A DNA stretch of 48,155 nt. Source: JADJOY01 sp046331705 [NCBI: bacterium]. Its GTDB lineage: Bacteria > JADJOY01. The translations under genes and the position numbers were made by a program. Within the stretch, counting starts at the first letter, position 1. Every line of letters begins with the position of its first letter. Under the pieces are notes generated by a model. That model ran no database searches, was not told the origin of the DNA, and saw only the letters and a list, made by a program, of their open reading frames with translations. Location of the stretch: positions 1 to 48,155 of the forward strand of contig JAXLQJ010000055.1 in the NCBI GenBank assembly GCA_046331705.1, in the 5' to 3' direction. Positions 43,801 through 48,155 of the stretch are shown piece by piece.

Positions 43801-46053
43801 ATGAAGCGTGACGCGCACAAGCGGACGATGTCCTCCCCGCTGCTCCTGGCTGTCGCGGCCCTGTTCACCATGGGCAATCACTGCGAGCAGCCCACCCTCA
43901 ACGTGATGAATCAGTACATCCGCCTGTCGGGGCCGAGTGGTTCCTCGGACCGACTCACGATCTCGGGGATCCTCTTCCAGGTCGGGCACTACAACATGAG
44001 CTTCCAGTCCTGTCCGCTCGCCGTGTGCTCGCCGCCGCAGGTGTATCCAGCGACGGGCTTCGCCACGAACGTCCTCGAGATCTACGACTCGCTCGGCGCC
44101 GTCCAGGCCCGTTTTCAGGCCTTCGACGCCGACGGCGACAAGCGCGCGGAGAAGATCCAGATGATCTTCCCCACGCTCGATGCTCCTTACTTCATCACCA
44201 ACTGCCCGACCTGTCCCACGGTCCACGATGGACACTACCTCGAGCAGGGCGGCGCCGAGGACATCGGGTTGCGGCTGGCGACCGATGGCGTCCTCACGGG
44301 TGACTTCCTGTTCTTCGCGCCGGGCGCCGCGCTTCCTTCGACCCGCTTCGTGATCAGCACCGGGAGCTGGGGCGCCAACGACACGTTCACCGCGACGGCC
44401 GTCGATGTGGCCAACGCGTCGCACGTGGCGACCCTGTCTGGCCAATTCCACTCACCCGACACGATGGACGTCGACTACACGATCGACGGCGTTCCGGGCA
44501 GCGCCTCGCTCACGGCGCGCGAGCCGATCGACTACGACGTCTACAAATGCTGGCAGGGCGCGGGAAGCTGCCCCGTCGTCCTCGGGCCGCCGACGTGCAC
44601 CATCACGGGCACCGCCGGCGACGACACCACGGTCACCTTCGACTTGATCGGCAGCGTTCCGTTCAAGGCCGCCGACGGCAATCTCGTGCCAGGCACGGCG
44701 CTCTTCGGTGAGCTCGACGGCGAGGGCAGCAACCGGGACGCCACGGGGCCGATCGACGACACCTTCACCGACGGCGGGGCGACCATCACCACGGTCGTGA
44801 ACGGCGTTGCGAGCGGCACCGTCGACTACGACGTCAGCGACTGGGTGGGCGCCGTGCAGAACTATGCCACCCGATTCCAGGTCTCGAACGCCACGAATAC
44901 CTCGAACGAGGTGAGGTGCGGAGCGGCGGTCTTCGGCCAGCACGAGAGTTTCGCCGTCGAGACCAGCGACGGCGGATCCCCGACGAGCGTGTCGGTGGAC
45001 GGCTCGACGATGGTGGCGGGTGCCATCGACGACGCGACGTTCGCCAGCAGGAACGGCGCGGCCTATGTCTTCACGGAGAGCGGCGGCACCTGGACGCAGT
45101 CGCAGAAGCTCTTCGCCAACGACCCGACGGAGCGCGCGAATTTCGGGCAGGCCGTGGGAATCGGCGGTGACACCCTGGTCGTCGGCGCACCGGGAGCGAG
45201 CGGCGGCGGCGCCGTGTATCTCTTCACGCGGTCCGGCGGAGCCTTCAGCCTCACGGGACGGATCTCCGTCGCGGGCGGTGATTCGAACGACCAGTTCGGC
45301 GAGACGGTGGACGTCGACGCATCCGGGTCCACGTTCATCGTGGGCGACTCCCAGAACGACGACCTCGGCAACTCCGCGGGCGCGGTCTACGTGTGGGAGC
45401 TCCTCCCTGGCGGCTGGGGGCAGACGGCCGTTCTCCACGCCAGCGATGGCTCGTCGTCGGACGACTTCGGCAGGGCCGCGGCGGTATCCGGATCCACGAT
45501 CGTGGTCGGAGCCTTCAACGACAGCCCGGGTGGCTCGGCATACGTCTTCGAGAAGGTCGGAGGCGTCTGGCAGCAGACGCAGAAGCTCACCGGCTCCGAC
45601 ACCAACTTCGCCGACAAGTTCGCGACCGCCCTCGACCTCGAGGGCGACACGCTCGTCGTCGGTGCGTGGGGTGCCGAGAACCCCGCGAACGGTCACAGCG
45701 AGATGGGGAAGGCGTACATCTTCGAACGGACCGGGAGCACCTTCGGCCAGACTCGGATCCTCCTGCCCGGCGACATCACGGACGGGAGCCAGTTTGGCCT
45801 CGAAGTGGCGGCGCTGCCGGATCGCGTCCTGGTGGGCGCACCCAGCCGGGTCGGACCGCCGGTCGCCTATCTCTACGGCCGCGACGGCGGCGGCTGGTCG
45901 TTCGAGACCAAGCTCTACGGCACCAACGCCACCGCGTGGCAGGGCTTCGCTCAAAGTCTCGAGCTCGACGGCACGTCGGCGTATTCCGTGGCGCACGTCG
46001 ACGACGGATTGCCGAGCGAGCACGGCGCCGTTTACGGCTTCGCTCTGCCCTGA
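43801..46053 (+). CDS. Secreted protein with N-terminal unique domain and C-terminal FG-GAP propeller
   Basis: 750 residues. GGAG precedes the ATG at 43801. The signal peptide core is LLLAVAALFTMG, then NHCEQP; the Cys lacks a canonical lipobox. Residues about 40-390 form a unique region with Cys-rich spots (QSCPLAVCSPPQ, NCPTCPT) and an isolated Ca2+-like DADGDKRAEK. Residues about 395-750 hold seven FG-GAP-like units (e.g. RANFGQAVGIGGDTLVVGA, SDDFGRAAAVSGSTIVVGA) of the same subtype as the propeller in the 1266-residue protein, enough for one seven-bladed propeller. It has neither the W..VP tail nor the Cys/Arg tail. Function unknown; surface binding is plausible. Confidence 0.82.
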   Translation: MKRDAHKRTMSSPLLLAVAALFTMGNHCEQPTLNVMNQYIRLSGPSGSSDRLTISGILFQVGHYNMSFQSCPLAVCSPPQVYPATGFATNVLEIYDSLGAVQARFQAFDADGDKRAEKIQMIFPTLDAPYFITNCPTCPTVHDGHYLEQGGAEDIGLRLATDGVLTGDFLFFAPGAALPSTRFVISTGSWGANDTFTATAVDVANASHVATLSGQFHSPDTMDVDYTIDGVPGSASLTAREPIDYDVYKCWQGAGSCPVVLGPPTCTITGTAGDDTTVTFDLIGSVPFKAADGNLVPGTALFGELDGEGSNRDATGPIDDTFTDGGATITTVVNGVASGTVDYDVSDWVGAVQNYATRFQVSNATNTSNEVRCGAAVFGQHESFAVETSDGGSPTSVSVDGSTMVAGAIDDATFASRNGAAYVFTESGGTWTQSQKLFANDPTERANFGQAVGIGGDTLVVGAPGASGGGAVYLFTRSGGAFSLTGRISVAGGDSNDQFGETVDVDASGSTFIVGDSQNDDLGNSAGAVYVWELLPGGWGQTAVLHASDGSSSDDFGRAAAVSGSTIVVGAFNDSPGGSAYVFEKVGGVWQQTQKLTGSDTNFADKFATALDLEGDTLVVGAWGAENPANGHSEMGKAYIFERTGSTFGQTRILLPGDITDGSQFGLEVAALPDRVLVGAPSRVGPPVAYLYGRDGGGWSFETKLYGTNATAWQGFAQSLELDGTSAYSVAHVDDGLPSEHGAVYGFALP

Positions 46054-46438
46054 GTGCATTCGCGGGCAGCGACGCGCGCGCGACCGGCGGCGGGGATGCC
46101 AACCCCGACGTCGGCGCGCCTGTGTCGCTGGCGGCAAGAGAGCTGCGCTTCGCTCTGCTCTGGCACGGCATCCGCCCGGTTCGGATGCGGCGGCGAAGCG
46201 AGCGCGTCGCCCCGGTCGTCGCCGATCCGGCCCTGGCATGATCCGGATGCACGCCGCGACTGCACCTGATTCACCCCGGCGGCCATCGGCATCGCGGTCT
46301 CCCGCGAGCGCGGCTGAAGCGATGCCAGGAACTGGCTGAAACGCGCCCTCGCGGCAGGTGCGGGTGAAGCTCGCCATCGTGGGCGCGGCCGGATCGCGCG
46401 CGGCGCTCCCCCAGATCCGCGGTTCGAGGGAGGACGAC
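46054..46438. other. Gene-free stretch before the SDR gene
   Basis: 385 bases with no supported gene, hairpin or promoter that I can recognise. Confidence 0.4.
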
Positions 46439-47233
46439 ATGAGAGGGCTTCGCGGGAAGGTCGCGGTGATCACGGGCGCGGGCTCGGGAATCGGCGCGGC
46501 GACTGCGCGCCGTTTCGCCGACGAGGGGATGCGCCTCGTCCTCGCCGACCTCGACGAGGAGCGCCTACGTGCGGTGGCCAACGAGCTCGGCGGCAGCGCC
46601 GAGGTCGAGTCGCGGCGCTGCGACGTCGGTCAGATCGACGAGGTGGAGGCACTCATGCAAGCCGCGGTCGAGCGTTTCGGCCGGCTCGACGTCGCGGTCA
46701 ACAACGCCGGCATCGGCGGTTACGGGAAGACGCCCGATCTCGATCCCGCGGTCTGGCACCTCGTCATCCAGGTGGACCTGCACACCGTCTTCTATGGCTG
46801 CCGAGCCGCGATCGCGCGCATGCGTGCCTCAGGCGGGGGATCCATCGTCAACACTTCGTCGGTGTCGGGGCTCTTCGGTGACTTCGGGTTGGATGCCTAC
46901 AACGCGGCGAAGGGCGCCGTGTCGAACTACACGCGTGAGCTGGCGCTCGACCACGCGCGCGAGGGGATCCGCGTCAACGCCGTCTGTCCCGGTGCGATCG
47001 AGACCGCGCTCACGGCGCCGCTCATGAGTCAGCCCGAGGTGATGGAGCGCTACCGCGCGACGATCCCGCTCGGACGTGTTGGGCGTGCCGAGGAGGTGGC
47101 GGCGGTGGTGGCGTTCCTCGCGTCGGATGACGCGTCCTTCGTCACGGGCGTCAATCTGGTGGTCGACGGAGGCATGACCTGCCCGACCGGCCAGCCGATC
47201 CTGACCGAGGTCGTGGGGCAGGGGTGGGGCTGA
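46439..47233 (+). CDS. Short-chain dehydrogenase/reductase (SDR, classical)
   Basis: 264 residues. GGGAGGA precedes the ATG at 46439. Classical SDR motifs: TGAGSGIG (12-19) for cofactor binding, Asp 37 after the second strand favouring NAD(H), NNAG (88-91), catalytic Ser near 141 in NTSSVSG, and Tyr 154 / Lys 158 in YNAAK. It ends with VTGVNLVVDGGMT, typical of FabG-like members. Substrate not predictable. It stands alone and is convergent with the DUF4336 gene. Confidence 0.93.
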   Translation: MRGLRGKVAVITGAGSGIGAATARRFADEGMRLVLADLDEERLRAVANELGGSAEVESRRCDVGQIDEVEALMQAAVERFGRLDVAVNNAGIGGYGKTPDLDPAVWHLVIQVDLHTVFYGCRAAIARMRASGGGSIVNTSSVSGLFGDFGLDAYNAAKGAVSNYTRELALDHAREGIRVNAVCPGAIETALTAPLMSQPEVMERYRATIPLGRVGRAEEVAAVVAFLASDDASFVTGVNLVVDGGMTCPTGQPILTEVVGQGWG

Positions 47234-47465
47234 GTCGTCTCGTCGATCGCCGCACGCACGGACGGCTCGTCGCACCTGTCGCACCTGCGGCGCGGCTCGC
47301 TCGCCGCGAAACGCGCAAGCAGCTGGGTGTCCGCGAAGCAGCCGAGGGCGAGCCGCCGCGGCAGCAGCTCGCGTGCGACGCGTGGCATGGACTGTCGCTC
47401 GTGCGCTGGAGATGGGTGCGACCCAGGAGGCGCGGGCCCGCCGTCGGGTGCCGCTCGCACCCGAC

Positions 47466-48140
47466 TCAGAGGAACGTGAACGTCTGGCGAATGGCCTCGC
47501 GGCCGCCACGCTCGATGATCTCGCCGTGGCCCACGATGACGCGGTCGAAGTCGCGCGTGAGCAGCTCGTCGATGCTGGCCCGCGCCGCGGGATGGTCCTT
47601 GTAGGCCCAGCGCAGCAGCTTGCTCCAGCCGACCTGCCGATAGACGCCACCCAGCGCGAGCACGAGCCGTGTGAACGCGTGGTCGCAGTGGGTGAAGTTC
47701 TCGGTGACGTCGGAGCTGACGAGGGTGCGGCTCGGCTCGTGGACGAACACCGTCTCGCGGATGATGGAGCCGCGGATGGTGTAGCCGTCGAGGACGCCCT
47801 CCCAGTCGGGAATCTTGCCGTCGACGAGATCGGCGTCTATGCGCAAATCCTTGCGCTTGGCGCGCAGCGCCGCCGGTGCGTGGGTGCGAGCCGCGGGCCA
47901 ACGTGCCTGGGCTGCCCCTGCGTACACGTGGTGGAAGACGTTCGGGCACACGATGTGGCCCACCGGCCCGAGCGCATCGATGCGCGCGCCGAGCTCGGCA
48001 TCGATTCGGACCGGTGAGTGCAGCCAAAGCGTGCCGCTCGGTAGGCGCACGATCGTCATCCGCGCGCCGATGCGCATGCCGAAGTAGTGGTGCTGCGCCG
48101 CCACGCACCACAGTCCGCTCGCGAGCTGCTCGAGTGCCAT
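47466..48140 (-). CDS. DUF4336 family protein (metallo-beta-lactamase-like fold)
   Basis: 224 residues, complete: the ATG at 48140 follows GAGGGG. Recognised by TLWLHSPVRID near the N terminus, IVCPNVFHHVYAG, a central WEGVLDGYTIRGSIIRETVFVHEPSRTLVSSDVTENF and the C-terminal VIVGHGEIIERGGREAI. The canonical HxHxDH metal motif of hydrolytic members is replaced by NVFHHVYA, so catalytic activity is uncertain. The C-terminal His in GHGE is kept. Role unknown. Confidence 0.85.
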   Translation of the reverse strand: MALEQLASGLWCVAAQHHYFGMRIGARMTIVRLPSGTLWLHSPVRIDAELGARIDALGPVGHIVCPNVFHHVYAGAAQARWPAARTHAPAALRAKRKDLRIDADLVDGKIPDWEGVLDGYTIRGSIIRETVFVHEPSRTLVSSDVTENFTHCDHAFTRLVLALGGVYRQVGWSKLLRWAYKDHPAARASIDELLTRDFDRVIVGHGEIIERGGREAIRQTFTFL

Positions 48141-48155
48141 CTTCCCCTCGGAAGC

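Overview
The window reads as a chromosomal segment of a high-GC (roughly 70%, estimated by eye) Gram-negative bacterium. A TonB-dependent receptor, a predicted lipoprotein and many signal-peptide proteins indicate an outer membrane. The mix of genes (AAA/TPR regulator, remains of a receiver-EAL protein, long FG-GAP/VCBS secreted proteins, a C-terminal Cys-hydrophobic-Arg tail like MYXO-CTERM) suggests a deltaproteobacterial lineage such as Myxococcota or Binatota. That placement is inference. I recognised no rRNA, tRNA, CRISPR array, insertion sequence or prophage.

Layout. 1-9.4 kb: 3' end of a phytochelatin-synthase-like gene; a membrane/beta-propeller protein; a SnoaL-like protein; an autoregulated GntR regulator plus fatty-acid-hydroxylase-family pair with a clear promoter/operator; an ABC-2 export operon whose first permease has a broken reading frame; a GDSL lipoprotein; a DUF488 protein. 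9.4-16.8 kb: a polytopic GT-C-like membrane protein, a TonB receptor, a yadGH-type ABC exporter and a rhomboid protease. 17.1-20.4 kb: one very long AAA ATPase/TPR regulator interrupted by a single frameshift. 20.6-25.3 kb: a 1266-residue surface protein (seven-bladed FG-GAP propeller plus ten InlB-like B-repeats) and a small Fis-HTH/AT-hook DNA-binding protein. 25.6-28.8 kb: SRAP (YedK), a secreted FG-GAP protein and a SET-domain protein. 29.0-36.4 kb: a six-helix membrane protein, then four consecutive secreted-protein genes, two of them VCBS proteins with ten and five near-identical Ca2+-motif repeats. 36.5-40.1 kb: a TPR/SPINDLY-type (GT41) glycosyltransferase translationally coupled to a TIGR03032/DUF4915-like protein. 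40.1-48.1 kb: a gene-free stretch with a strong hairpin, a receiver-EAL pseudogene, a GreA/GreB-type factor, a Gfo/Idh/MocA oxidoreductase, another secreted FG-GAP protein, an SDR and a DUF4336 protein.

How it fits together. The theme is export and surface display. Six secreted proteins are propeller-like or repeat proteins. Three of them (ending at 28133, 31983 and 33295) share a C-terminal tail of the form F-x-D-x-F-(E/D)-S-...-W-...-V-P-stop. The big InlB-repeat protein has a different tail resembling known sorting signals. Downstream sits a GT41-type glycosyltransferase. A protein-glycosylation and surface-display locus is therefore a reasonable but untested hypothesis.

Three genes have broken frames (6155-6991, 17125-20399, 40858-41560) beside intact neighbours. 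In at least two cases one base would restore a family-like protein, so assembly or sequencing indels should be excluded before calling them pseudogenes.
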